16,614 nucleotides of DNA from Candidatus Rifleibacteriota bacterium (GTDB lineage: Bacteria; Riflebacteria; Ozemobacteria; Ozemobacterales; Ozemobacteraceae): positions 1 to 16,614 of the forward strand of contig JAKQQP010000418.1 of the NCBI GenBank assembly GCA_029564115.1, in the 5' to 3' direction. The notes below the pieces were generated by a model. That model was not told the DNA's origin and ran no database searches. It saw only the letters and a program-made list of their open reading frames with translations. The position numbers and the translations under genes are program-made. This document shows, in pieces, positions 4,956 to 14,108 of the stretch (within the stretch, counting starts at the first letter, position 1; each line of letters begins with the position of its first letter).

Positions 4956-7900
4956 TTAGCGAGTCACAGTTTCGCCTGGGAATCTTGTCAAAGTACCAGA
5001 TACCGACCCCAGAACGTTTTTGGTAACAGAGTTAACCGAACTTTCTGTAATTGATGAGGTCGGGATACCGGCATTTTTAAGTTGAATCCAGCCGATAAGG
5101 AAAGCGAGATCGCTATCGTCAAGTTTGCCATCGCCGTTCAAATCGTCTATTGAAGCGGTGGGCAAGGCATTTACAGTGAACTGCACATCCCGCAGAATGT
5201 TGTTTGCAACACTCTGAACGGCACTCAAAGTTATCTGGTTCTCAGCAACGCCAGCATTTTTCAACTGATTCATTGCAATCAACGCAGCCAGATCATGGTC
5301 GTTAATTTCACTGTCGCTGGTAAAGCTGCATCTCATACCACTGTTGGTGCCGGTTACGTTCTTCAGGATGGCGAATTCGGTGAGGTGGTCGACCTTGAAG
5401 GTTACATAGCCCTTGGTCGGGTAGTCATAGCGAACTGAATCCTGAATGATACCGACTTTTGACCAGGCTCTGGCGCCAACGTCGTACCATCTTGGTTCAA
5501 GCTTGGTACCTTCGTCGTAGGCGATGGTAATTTCGAAAAGACCTTCCTGCTGGGTGCCTGCACCAAAGTTACTGTCGCCTGAACCAAAGGTGAACTTGAA
5601 GGTCGGGCCAGCAAATTCAGGAGTTTCACCTGTCGGGTTGCCGGTTTCGTCAACCAGGCTGTCACCGTCCTGAATGGTCGGAGAAGCGACTTCAAGGTTG
5701 AATGAATCGATTTCTGGCGGCAGATAGCCAGGAGGAACGTTGATACCGGCGGGCAGAACGTTACCGTCGGCGTCGGTCTGGCGACCGGTGAAACCATTCT
5801 GAGCAAGAGGATCGACTTCGTATTCCTTACGGAACATGGCCTTGCTGACGATATCAAAGCGACCGATATCGCCAAAGCCTGTGTAGGTAACAGTTGCAAC
5901 CAGGTTATCCTGGTTCGGCACCAGACCGTTATAAGTCATGAAGGTCACACGACCACCGGTCAGATCGGGATAACCGGTGCTGGCATCGCCACGCAGGTTA
6001 GTGAGGGGGTTTGCGATATACAGACCGATATCGTTCTTGACAACCACCTGGTTGAAGTCAAAACTTGCTTTGAGACGCAGATTATCATTATCTACCGGTT
6101 CAACGACGCCGGTATAGAAAACCTTAGGAGCAGCAGCAGCCATGGTAATTTCAAGAGCACCGGCAGCTGTCGTCGGGTCAACGGTTATGGTGGCAATAGT
6201 CGGCACGTGATAGTGAGCGCGGGCTCTGAAGGTAACTTCCTTGCCTGTCGGAACAGAGAGGAATCTTGCCTTACCATTTTCATCGGTAGTCTGCAGCTCG
6301 CCTACAGTCCAGACCGGTCTATCGAGCGATTCCTGATAAACAAGGGCTACTTCGGCGCCAACATGCACTGCGTTGGTTTTGCCGGACTTAACAGTAACTT
6401 CAACCATGCCAACCGAACCGGAAACCGCAAGATTGCCAAGAACGGTGTCAGTAGCTATTCTCGCGCCCGAGGTGGCAATACCGCCGGCTTCGACGAATCT
6501 CTTAGTCATGATACCGGGTTTTGAGATTTCAATCTGCGGGATCAGCAGTTCGTTGATCGGCAGATAGAAAGCAAAGTTACCGGAAGCATCGGTAGAAGTA
6601 GAGAGATTGGCAAGAACCAGATTTACTTTGGCGGAGCTTACCGGAGTGCTGCTGGAGTTATCGAGAACGACCTTACCGGAAACTTTCACGATTGAAGTTC
6701 CGAGGGCGAGATCTTCGACAACCACAGTATCACCAACGGTAATAACTTTGGTCATGAAAACAGTACCATATTTGCGGGTAATTACCTTGATACGGTAGCT
6801 ACCCTGCGGAACTTCAGGAATCAGCCACTTGCCGTTGACCGCACTGGTCATTGCAGTCGGGAACGGGGTCGGAACCGGAACGAAGGTGGTGCCGCTGGCA
6901 ACAACCGGGTAGAGAGCGATTACAGCATCATTGGGATTGAATACCACTGCAGTATCGACAGCATGTTTCAGGCTGCCTTCAACTGTGCCGAACTTCTGGG
7001 GGAACAGCACGGGTGAGCCGGATGAGATATCAAACGAACCGTATTCGAGCTGTTCCTGAGTCGGAACAACAAGACCGGGTTTCCAGCCCCATGATACATA
7101 GGTTCTGACGCCGTCGGCGGTTTCACGATGCAGCATCGCGCCCAGGCTGTTTTTGCCAGGTTTTACGAACATACTGAAACCAACTTCATCGATTTCCATA
7201 CCCGGGTCGAGATAGAGATCAGTTTCACCGTTAACAGCCTGCATAAAGCGGCCATTCAACAGATCGTCGTCAGTAAGAGCGCGGTTGCCATCGACAGCAA
7301 TCAGACCAAGGCTGGTACCCTGGGGCATGCCGTACATGAAAATCGGTCTCTTCATAAGAGACATCGTACCCGATGCCATACCATAGGCCATTACCGCTTT
7401 GGCAACTACGAGAGAACCAAGATCGGTTGTTTTGCCGGGTTCAACCAGCACGCCAGACCTGAATACCGGGACGAAACCGGGCATTTCCATCAGGTGAACC
7501 ATATAATTGGCACCGGGAGCCAAACCTTCGATAGCGAAAGTGCCGTCTTCCTTGGCCATTGTATAGCCCCATTCCTGGCCCATATTGGCTTCAACATGGC
7601 TATAAGTAACGGGCTTACCAGCTTCATCGATCAGACGACCGATAATTCTGCCGCCCACCGGAACCTTCACTTCAAAATGCATCAGATCATTCACGAAGTT
7701 CGGTGTAAAGTTGGCGGTTCTGGTTCGGCCATAATTGATACCGTCAACGGCAAAACCATTCTCGACTTTGATAAAGGCCAGCAGGAAAGTCGGAACGTTA
7801 TCGAAAGAGAACTGACCATATTCGTTGGTCTGAGCCCACATACCGCTGAGCATTGCATCTGCCAGGTTATAATCCGGGCTGGCAACCGTGGTTATGCTGC

Positions 7901-10900
7901 GTCTCATTCTCAGATTCGAAGATCCAGCAGCTGCCGGTTCCGGAACCACTTCAGAGGGCAGTGTCATGGCCAGATTGACCGAAACATTAGCCGCATTGAG
8001 AGGTTGGCCCTGTTCATTGACCAACTGACCGGTAATTCTGTAGCCGGCGGTGAGATCAACCGCCAAAGAAGTCGATGGAACAGTGACATTGCTTATCTTT
8101 TTATATGAATAGCCATATTCCATGGGCCAGAAGGTCAGATCATACGCCATTGCCGGATTCAAACCATAGAGAACGAAGTCGTAACGGCCCTGACTGTTGG
8201 GAATGCTGGCATCAGCATAGAATCCGCCGGTAGTACCGAACTGACCAGCAAGAGCGCTGCTGCCGACGGCCTTCGCTTCAACCCAGCCGGGAATATTCAT
8301 GCTGCCGCTGATAGTGCCACCGGTGCTTACTATAACTTCTGCAGTCGTCGGAGTGGTTCCAAGAGAAACCTTGGTCGGCAAACCGGGGAAGAAGCCAACC
8401 GGCACAACGGCCTGAACGTAATAGTCAACATTTGGCTCGGCAACGAAGAAGAAACTACCGTCGTAGCCGCAGCGAATTTCATTGTCGCCTGCTACTGCCG
8501 GATACGGATACATCTTGTTACCGTCAGTGAGAGAACTCCTGGCGGCTACCTTTCGGAAAACCAATACAGAAGCTGCAACCGGATCGCCAGAGGCAAGCTT
8601 AACCATGCCCTGAACAGGAACACCGGGTCCAATATTTATGTCAAATGTTTGAGAAACTGAAGCCATGGTAATTTCAATGTATTTTGCCGCGCCAGCTGAA
8701 GGAACAGCATAACCATTGTAGAATCCGGGTTTCAGATAAGCTTCATAAGCTCCATTGTTAGCGGTAACACGGATCGGGCGGAAATTTTCAGAAAGTGCGT
8801 CAGCGCCTTCCGGGACGAGAACAAGTGTGCCGTTTACAGGAATATTGTTAAGAGTAAACGCACCAGAGACTTTTGGCAGCTCAGCCAGGACCAGATTGAA
8901 TGCCGAATTGGTCGGAGAAACTACGACATTTTCGTAGGTCTTGGCCAGATACTTGCTCTCCGCAGCGCTTGAGGGCGTAAAGGCCACCCTGAAAGCATAT
9001 CTTTCGGGAACCATTATCGGGAAAGGTCTAGCAGGTATCGGGTCCCAGAAAGACTTACCGATAATGGGCCAGGCGATTTTACCGGTAGTATTGACCGGGT
9101 CAGCGGTAAAGCTGATGTCGACACCAGTGATATCAGGCACGATGGTCGGGTCCTGGGTGCAGGTAACCGTAAACGGCACAAGGTTTCTGAAGCCTTCAGC
9201 TTCGGCTTTCACCATGGTGCCATCGACGAAGAAAGGCTGCGAGAGGTGTCTGAATACGGCCGGAACCGGCATATCCATAGCCCATTCAAGGGTATAGGGG
9301 TCTACGAAAGAGAAGGCTTCATAGGCCAGGAAAACGTATTCCTGACCGGGAGCAACGTTACCGAAAACGAAGCTGCCATTGCGCATGGTGGCAAAAAACA
9401 TTTCGCGTTTTTCGCCGGTCATTGACTGGTGGTGTTTTTCCATGGTCATCGGGCCCTGAGCGAATCTGGCGCTGGTCATGAGTACGCCGATCATTCTGGG
9501 CTCTGCGGCAGCGGGAACATTGGTCACATTGATGGTTACATCAGCCGGCTTCTGCCAGGTGAGGGTAACAGTTGGGTTGGCTGCCAGATCAAGTATTGCA
9601 AGTGCCGGCGGAGCGTAGATTCTCTGCAGATACTTGGTAGTGCCGTCAGGAAGTTTGACTTCGACTGAACGGTAGAGACTGCTGGCCTTGAAACCGTAGC
9701 GGTAACCAGCAGCATACTGGTCAGTCGGAATCTGCGGCACGGAAATGTTGATGCGGCCACTGCCATCTGCCGACATCCAGTTGATGTTCCAGTAAGGAGC
9801 GCGGAAGCCAAGGGCCGGATTAGAAAATAGAACCAGACTGCCCGGTGCTTCAGGCAATGCGGCACCGTCATTGTCTCTGGCAAAGATTGTCATCTGGGTC
9901 AGCGAGGTCGGCGACAGGTCGATGACAAAGTTGTTGGTTACATCAGCGGCGACATTTACACGGTGGAGATAAAAGCGCTTGCCGTTGTTGTCTTCAACGT
10001 TAATTGCAAACTGGGCATCACCTGGCAGAAGACCGGAAGTGATTTCAAAAGTACCATCCTGATTAGTGTAACCCCAACCAAGGTTGTTGCCTTTGAGATC
10101 AAGAATCTGGAAGTTCAGATAAGCACGGGCAGAGCCAGATTCTTTGATCGTGCCAGCGACGATAAATTTGCGGCCGAGGGTGATTCTTGCCGGCGTAATC
10201 TGACCGTTAGAGACGATACGAACCGTAGTATTCGGTTTTTCGCCCCATTCGGCAAAGTCGTAACTGAAATCGGCTGGCTTGAAACTATCGGGCATACCGA
10301 CGACAAATACTTCGTATTCGTTCGCTTCAAGCGGAATCATCGTCGGCTGATCGCCCATCGCATTCCTGACAACTTTGCCTTCAGCATCGGTATGGCAAAG
10401 GAAAACAGCTTCACCACGCATGTAGTAATCTGAGCCTTCACCATGGTCAGGCATCATTGCTGTCGTCGGGTCTGGTTTGCGGCAAACCTGAACCATTGCG
10501 TTAGCGACCGGCTGGCCTTTATCGTCAACCACTGTCGCATCAAGGAAACCGATTGCCGAAGTATTGAGCCCAAAAACCAGCTTAGTGCCGTTCGGGTTTT
10601 CAGTGGTCGGGTAAGAAGTGGCATCTTCGGCCACAAAAATCTCACGGCGCAGCAGAGGCATGCTCTGTGAGAAATAAGTGGCTTCAGTAGCATTATTAAG
10701 ATCGAGCTGATCGAGAATCAAGTCAACCTTGTAATTACCGCTCGGAATGCCCGAGATTCTGAACATGCCATTCGGATCGGTCGTCATGTTCTGCTGACGG
10801 AGAATATAAGTTGAGAAATTATTGCCGTCAGTTATAGTCTTGATTTTTACAGTCAGAGGCTGACTGATTGCCGGCTGGCCATCAACGTTAACCTGAGCCA

Positions 10901-12968
10901 TGAACGAACGGTCTTCGTTGACCACGATGTTCTGAATCATGTTCTCTGCGGTGCTCTGACCGGCAGGAACAGCAATAATTTCATTAAAGTCGAGGAAGCC
11001 CTGCAATGGTTTGTAATAACCATTTTCAGAGGAGGCCACTTCAACAGCGTTCAGGAAGAATTTTTTGCCTCTCTCGGCCTTGAAAACGAAAGGACTGAAG
11101 TCAGACTGAGTAAAGACCTTGCGATCAAAACCCTCCCTCTTACTGAATACTTCATGAGCCTTGAGTTCTTTTCCGTCATTCAGCGAAATGACCGGACTGA
11201 AAATCGCCTTGGCTTCACCTTTAAAACCCATCATACCGGCGGGAGCATTGGAATCCTGATTCGGGAATGTCAGGTTGGCTTCAACGGTAACAAAGTTGGT
11301 GAGGTCTAGGTCAACGGTCAGAACACCAGTGGTGCCCTGGGCAACCGTCATAGGATTGGAAACCTTGATTACAATAGGGTTGGTTGAATCATCATAGTCT
11401 TCATCGTAGTCAACCCTCACCAGAAACGGATTGCCTGCGGCAAGAAAAGGAACAAAAAGCTTGCCGCTGGAAGTGTCCAGTTCATACTGATTAGAAGGAA
11501 TGAGCCTTGAATAATCAAACCCTGGACCCGGCAGAAGGGCAACTTCGGGCTTGATCAGATTCAGACCGTCTTTCGCAACACCGTGATTTGCCGCTGTCGC
11601 GCCGGTGACATTCAGGCTGATTTCTGCGGCGGCAGTCTGCGGCAGCACAAGATTCTCAACCTTTGCGGTCGATGAAACGACAAAGGACGCGCCGATCACA
11701 TGGGCATAGGAACGGGCAGGGCTTGAGCCGTAATCGACAACCCCTAGGTTGTAATAGTTATAGGTGTAGCTATAGGTAGTTATTACTCTGTATTCATCGC
11801 CAATCACAAGCTTATGCGGGAATGCAAAAGTGCCGTCACTGTTGATCAAAGCTTCTTCAACAGCCAACCATGATTCATAACCGCCAAAATTGATCTTTTT
11901 CTGGGCAATAACTCTCAAGTTACTGCTTACAATGGAAAGATCCGGATTATTCTGAAGAGCAACGGTGCCGCTGACACCGGTGCCACCAGTTACCGAAATT
12001 GTCCTGCTCACGGGGGCAGATTTCGTCAGCTGAACATTCGGAAAAATCACGATAGCCGGAAGCAGACTTTCTGAGCCGCCCGGTACGATTCTGAAATTGT
12101 AACCGCCTTCGGGCAGATAAACGCTGCCGGTGCCAATAAAAGAGGCTTGGCTGAAAGAAGAGAAGTCGGCATCATGAGCCCACTGAATGGCAAACGGAGT
12201 GTCGGCAGTGCCAGAGTCAACACTGAACTGGGCTTTAACCTGTCGTTCATGAACGAAGGTAACGGTTTTAGTCGTTTCATCACCAATAGTCTCTGACGGG
12301 CTAAACCAGCTGTAGTATTTGGGCTCTTCGTAAGAAGACCATGCCGAATCGCCGCCAAAATTAGCGGAGAAACCAGAATTTTTCGGCCAGATTACGCTCC
12401 AGGTAGGATTAGATATAGAGATATCAGAATAATTCAGAATGTAAGTTTTGACCTGCCAGGGAACGCCGGGCAGAAAAACCTGCATGCTCGAAACGATACC
12501 GGGAGTTACGGTGTCGCCGTCTTTAAGCTTCGGGGCCACAGTGAGGTTGCAGCCCTCTGGAAGCATGACACTGACTTCGGGAGCGAAGGCTTCTCCGCCC
12601 CAAAAATTGTAGAACAACATTTCTGTGGTTGCAAATGCCAGGCTGGTGCCATTGGCCTGATTATCAGGGAGAACCAGAACACCAATATTGGGTTTTGGGT
12701 CGGTAAGAGAACTCGGGTCAGCGGTAAGACCAGGAAGAACAATAGTGGCTGAACCGCTCACATCGGTAAGCGCGCTTGCGTTATTGCCTGGATTGGACTT
12801 ATCCCAGACATAAACAGTCGCACCCACTACTGGCCCAGCCATCATCTCAGAAGCGACCTGAACCCTGAAAACATTTGCCGCGGACTGGGCAAAAGCCGAG
12901 ACGGCGGGTAAGAACAGAAGTGCGATGAGCACCAGCAGCATGCGTCTTTTCAGACTACAGTTTTGCAT
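4956..12968 (-). CDS. Giant secreted multi-beta-sandwich protein with dockerin-like C-terminus
   Basis: Encodes 2670 residues. Residues 1-27 are a Sec signal (KRRMLLVLIALLFLPAVSAFA, cleavage likely before Q28). The body consists of many carboxypeptidase-regulatory-like / CnaB-like beta-sandwich units, recognised by GxVxxxxGxPVxxAxV openings and (T/N)DxxGxFxFxxLPxGxYxV closings. Clear examples lie near residues 30-90, 690-750, 806-890, 935-990, 1450-1530, 1645-1740, 1772-1840, 1994-2070, 2095-2155 and 2190-2255. Residues about 2410-2540 form a different beta domain ending in HLTEFAIL. Residues 2545-2665 are two dockerin-like repeats, the second with an intact loop, DLNGDGKLDDSD. No catalytic domain is recognisable. 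Start ATG has GGAGG 8 nt upstream. Such units usually make extended, protease-resistant surface or matrix proteins; export by Sec and then perhaps by the adjacent T2SS is inference. The protein has its own promoter region and terminator. Confidence 0.88.
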   Translation of the reverse strand: MQNCSLKRRMLLVLIALLFLPAVSAFAQSAANVFRVQVASEMMAGPVVGATVYVWDKSNPGNNASALTDVSGSATIVLPGLTADPSSLTDPKPNIGVLVLPDNQANGTSLAFATTEMLFYNFWGGEAFAPEVSVMLPEGCNLTVAPKLKDGDTVTPGIVSSMQVFLPGVPWQVKTYILNYSDISISNPTWSVIWPKNSGFSANFGGDSAWSSYEEPKYYSWFSPSETIGDETTKTVTFVHERQVKAQFSVDSGTADTPFAIQWAHDADFSSFSQASFIGTGSVYLPEGGYNFRIVPGGSESLLPAIVIFPNVQLTKSAPVSRTISVTGGTGVSGTVALQNNPDLSIVSSNLRVIAQKKINFGGYESWLAVEEALINSDGTFAFPHKLVIGDEYRVITTYSYTYNYYNLGVVDYGSSPARSYAHVIGASFVVSSTAKVENLVLPQTAAAEISLNVTGATAANHGVAKDGLNLIKPEVALLPGPGFDYSRLIPSNQYELDTSSGKLFVPFLAAGNPFLVRVDYDEDYDDSTNPIVIKVSNPMTVAQGTTGVLTVDLDLTNFVTVEANLTFPNQDSNAPAGMMGFKGEAKAIFSPVISLNDGKELKAHEVFSKREGFDRKVFTQSDFSPFVFKAERGKKFFLNAVEVASSENGYYKPLQGFLDFNEIIAVPAGQSTAENMIQNIVVNEDRSFMAQVNVDGQPAISQPLTVKIKTITDGNNFSTYILRQQNMTTDPNGMFRISGIPSGNYKVDLILDQLDLNNATEATYFSQSMPLLRREIFVAEDATSYPTTENPNGTKLVFGLNTSAIGFLDATVVDDKGQPVANAMVQVCRKPDPTTAMMPDHGEGSDYYMRGEAVFLCHTDAEGKVVRNAMGDQPTMIPLEANEYEVFVVGMPDSFKPADFSYDFAEWGEKPNTTVRIVSNGQITPARITLGRKFIVAGTIKESGSARAYLNFQILDLKGNNLGWGYTNQDGTFEITSGLLPGDAQFAINVEDNNGKRFYLHRVNVAADVTNNFVIDLSPTSLTQMTIFARDNDGAALPEAPGSLVLFSNPALGFRAPYWNINWMSADGSGRINISVPQIPTDQYAAGYRYGFKASSLYRSVEVKLPDGTTKYLQRIYAPPALAILDLAANPTVTLTWQKPADVTINVTNVPAAAEPRMIGVLMTSARFAQGPMTMEKHHQSMTGEKREMFFATMRNGSFVFGNVAPGQEYVFLAYEAFSFVDPYTLEWAMDMPVPAVFRHLSQPFFVDGTMVKAEAEGFRNLVPFTVTCTQDPTIVPDITGVDISFTADPVNTTGKIAWPIIGKSFWDPIPARPFPIMVPERYAFRVAFTPSSAAESKYLAKTYENVVVSPTNSAFNLVLAELPKVSGAFTLNNIPVNGTLVLVPEGADALSENFRPIRVTANNGAYEAYLKPGFYNGYAVPSAGAAKYIEITMASVSQTFDINIGPGVPVQGMVKLASGDPVAASVLVFRKVAARSSLTDGNKMYPYPAVAGDNEIRCGYDGSFFFVAEPNVDYYVQAVVPVGFFPGLPTKVSLGTTPTTAEVIVSTGGTISGSMNIPGWVEAKAVGSSALAGQFGTTGGFYADASIPNSQGRYDFVLYGLNPAMAYDLTFWPMEYGYSYKKISNVTVPSTSLAVDLTAGYRITGQLVNEQGQPLNAANVSVNLAMTLPSEVVPEPAAAGSSNLRMRRSITTVASPDYNLADAMLSGMWAQTNEYGQFSFDNVPTFLLAFIKVENGFAVDGINYGRTRTANFTPNFVNDLMHFEVKVPVGGRIIGRLIDEAGKPVTYSHVEANMGQEWGYTMAKEDGTFAIEGLAPGANYMVHLMEMPGFVPVFRSGVLVEPGKTTDLGSLVVAKAVMAYGMASGTMSLMKRPIFMYGMPQGTSLGLIAVDGNRALTDDDLLNGRFMQAVNGETDLYLDPGMEIDEVGFSMFVKPGKNSLGAMLHRETADGVRTYVSWGWKPGLVVPTQEQLEYGSFDISSGSPVLFPQKFGTVEGSLKHAVDTAVVFNPNDAVIALYPVVASGTTFVPVPTPFPTAMTSAVNGKWLIPEVPQGSYRIKVITRKYGTVFMTKVITVGDTVVVEDLALGTSIVKVSGKVVLDNSSSTPVSSAKVNLVLANLSTSTDASGNFAFYLPINELLIPQIEISKPGIMTKRFVEAGGIATSGARIATDTVLGNLAVSGSVGMVEVTVKSGKTNAVHVGAEVALVYQESLDRPVWTVGELQTTDENGKARFLSVPTGKEVTFRARAHYHVPTIATITVDPTTAAGALEITMAAAAPKVFYTGVVEPVDNDNLRLKASFDFNQVVVKNDIGLYIANPLTNLRGDASTGYPDLTGGRVTFMTYNGLVPNQDNLVATVTYTGFGDIGRFDIVSKAMFRKEYEVDPLAQNGFTGRQTDADGNVLPAGINVPPGYLPPEIDSFNLEVASPTIQDGDSLVDETGNPTGETPEFAGPTFKFTFGSGDSNFGAGTQQEGLFEITIAYDEGTKLEPRWYDVGARAWSKVGIIQDSVRYDYPTKGYVTFKVDHLTEFAILKNVTGTNSGMRCSFTSDSEINDHDLAALIAMNQLKNAGVAENQITLSAVQSVANNILRDVQFTVNALPTASIDDLNGDGKLDDSDLAFLIGWIQLKNAGIPTSSITESSVNSVTKNVLGSVSGTLTRFPGETVTR
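4974..5336 (-). other. Dockerin-like repeat pair at the giant protein's C-terminus
   Basis: Residues about 2545-2665. Repeat 1 (FTSDSEINDHDLAALIAMNQ, then LKNAG) keeps the helices but has lost most calcium-loop residues. Repeat 2 (DLNGDGKLDDSDLAFLIGWI, then QLKNAG) has a complete Dx(D/N)GDGxxDxxD loop. Each is followed by a second helix with SVxxN(I/V)L. The pair aligns unit by unit with the mature part of the 164-residue protein encoded at 2216-1722. Confidence 0.8.
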
Positions 12969-13049
12969 CTACCTAACCTCCATATTTTTCATGAACAACC
13001 AGATCAAAACAGAACACAAACCAACCAGAAAAAGCTTACAACCAGACAT
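12969..13049 (-). CDS. 26-codon hydrophobic ORF abutting the giant gene, possible leader peptide
   Basis: An ATG at 13049 opens a frame for 26 residues beginning MSGCKLFLVGLCSVLIWLF and ending in MEVR. Its TAG stop is immediately followed by the ATG of the 8-kb gene (TAGATG). It is hydrophobic and could be a membrane or leader peptide coupling translation to the next gene. Against this, no good Shine-Dalgarno sits at the usual distance from its ATG, and an ORF this short can occur by chance. The giant gene has its own GGAGG, which lies within this ORF. Confidence 0.2.
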   Translation of the reverse strand: MSGCKLFLVGLCSVLIWLFMKNMEVR

Positions 13050-13050
13050 G

Positions 13051-13077
13051 CGTCTGTGGCCCTGACGGCCAGAAACG
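13051..13077 (-). promoter_or_regulatory. Hairpin in the 5' leader of the giant gene
   Basis: On the minus strand CGTTTCTGGCC and GGCCACAGACG form 11-bp arms around a GTCAG loop, with one C-C mismatch and one G-U pair. It lies in the middle of the roughly 165-nt leader between the predicted promoter and ATG 12968. An isolated GGAGG (13087-13083) stands just before it without a nearby start codon. This may be an RNA regulatory structure; I recognise no riboswitch class. Confidence 0.4.
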
Positions 13078-13139
13078 TGATTCCTCCTGTATTTCTTTTT
13101 TAAGAACTCTTCTTGCGGCTGTATACTTTATCTTTTAAA

Positions 13140-13168
13140 ATCTTACGCCTGCAAAATTTTAAAATCAA
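13140..13168 (-). promoter_or_regulatory. Putative promoter of the giant gene
   Basis: On the minus strand -35 TTGATT (13168-13163) and -10 TAAGAT (13145-13140) are separated by exactly 17 bp in an A/T-rich gap. Transcription would start near 13133, leaving an unusually long leader of about 165 nt. Match quality is moderate (4 of 6 in each box), and the A/T-rich surroundings could produce a chance match. Confidence 0.45.
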
Positions 13169-13223
13169 TAGGCTATAAAAGATTTTTTTTCACAACGCCT
13201 GTGCTGAAAATACCCCGCTTCGG
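13169..13223. other. Gap after the secretion operon
   Basis: No gene is seen here. A weak hairpin overlapping the DUF2442 stop codon (cggtc at 13221-13225 with gaccg at 13232-13236) has no adjacent T-run on the minus strand, so I see no convincing terminator between the secretion operon and the giant gene. Readthrough into the giant gene is therefore possible. Confidence 0.4.
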
Positions 13224-13604
<381 letters not shown>

Positions 13605-14108
13605 TCACCAGGCCTTGAAAGAGGCCGAAAAAAGATTTTTCGCCGGGTCAGACGAGAGATCGAACTCGGCGACATTGACACCGGCAGAGGCGAGCGCGGC
13701 AAAAACCTGCCAGGCGTGCGCCGGGGAAGCCTGATCGATGCCGACCAGAGCCGCCGACTGCCGGCGGCCGGCCAGAGTCAGAGTCGTGCGATTCAGAGTC
13801 GGGCTGGCAACTTCGGGCGGCAGAGCGTGAAAAACCCTCTCAAGGGCCGTAACCGCTTCAGAAGAGGCCGCCTGAGCCCGGCTGTCGGAAAGGGCCTTCA
13901 ACTGCCCGAATTCTTCCAGCTTTTTCTGTAGATCGAGCGCCTGCGCCCGACTGGTTTCGAGGATTCTGTGCGCCAGTTTCAGGCGGTCGGCAAGAGGCCG
14001 GGTCACAAAATACCAGAAAAGAATTGCCGGCACCGCGACCAACAGCAGAGTCAGAGCACGGCGATCGCGAGCACTCCGCGCCAGCCACCACAGCTTTATT
14101 TTTTCCAT
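13605..14108 (-). CDS. gspM: Type II secretion system protein M (GspM-like)
   Basis: Encodes 167 residues, a usual length for GspM. Residues 1-17 are cytoplasmic and contain WLARSARDRRAL, which resembles the W..R..RER segment of GspM. A single membrane helix (about 18-36, LTLLLVAVPAILFWYFVTRP) is followed by a coiled-coil segment (about 40-75) and a small alpha/beta periplasmic domain with LPPEVASPTLNR. GspM is a bitopic inner-membrane protein that pairs with GspL in the assembly platform. Its ATG lies inside the end of gspL (13-base overlap) with GGAGG just upstream, so translation is probably coupled. Sequence similarity in this family is always low; the assignment rests on topology and position after gspL. 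Confidence 0.8.
   Translation of the reverse strand: MEKIKLWWLARSARDRRALTLLLVAVPAILFWYFVTRPLADRLKLAHRILETSRAQALDLQKKLEEFGQLKALSDSRAQAASSEAVTALERVFHALPPEVASPTLNRTTLTLAGRRQSAALVGIDQASPAHAWQVFAALASAGVNVAEFDLSSDPAKNLFSASFKAW

Noticed and set aside
7128..8108. 326-codon plus-strand ORF opposite the giant gene
   Set aside because: The minus strand is continuously coding with recognisable domain boundaries here, and the plus-strand product resembles no family.
12969..13133. Known riboswitch in the giant gene's leader, for example a cyclic di-GMP class
   Set aside because: I could not match the conserved core of any riboswitch class I know; only a simple hairpin is visible.
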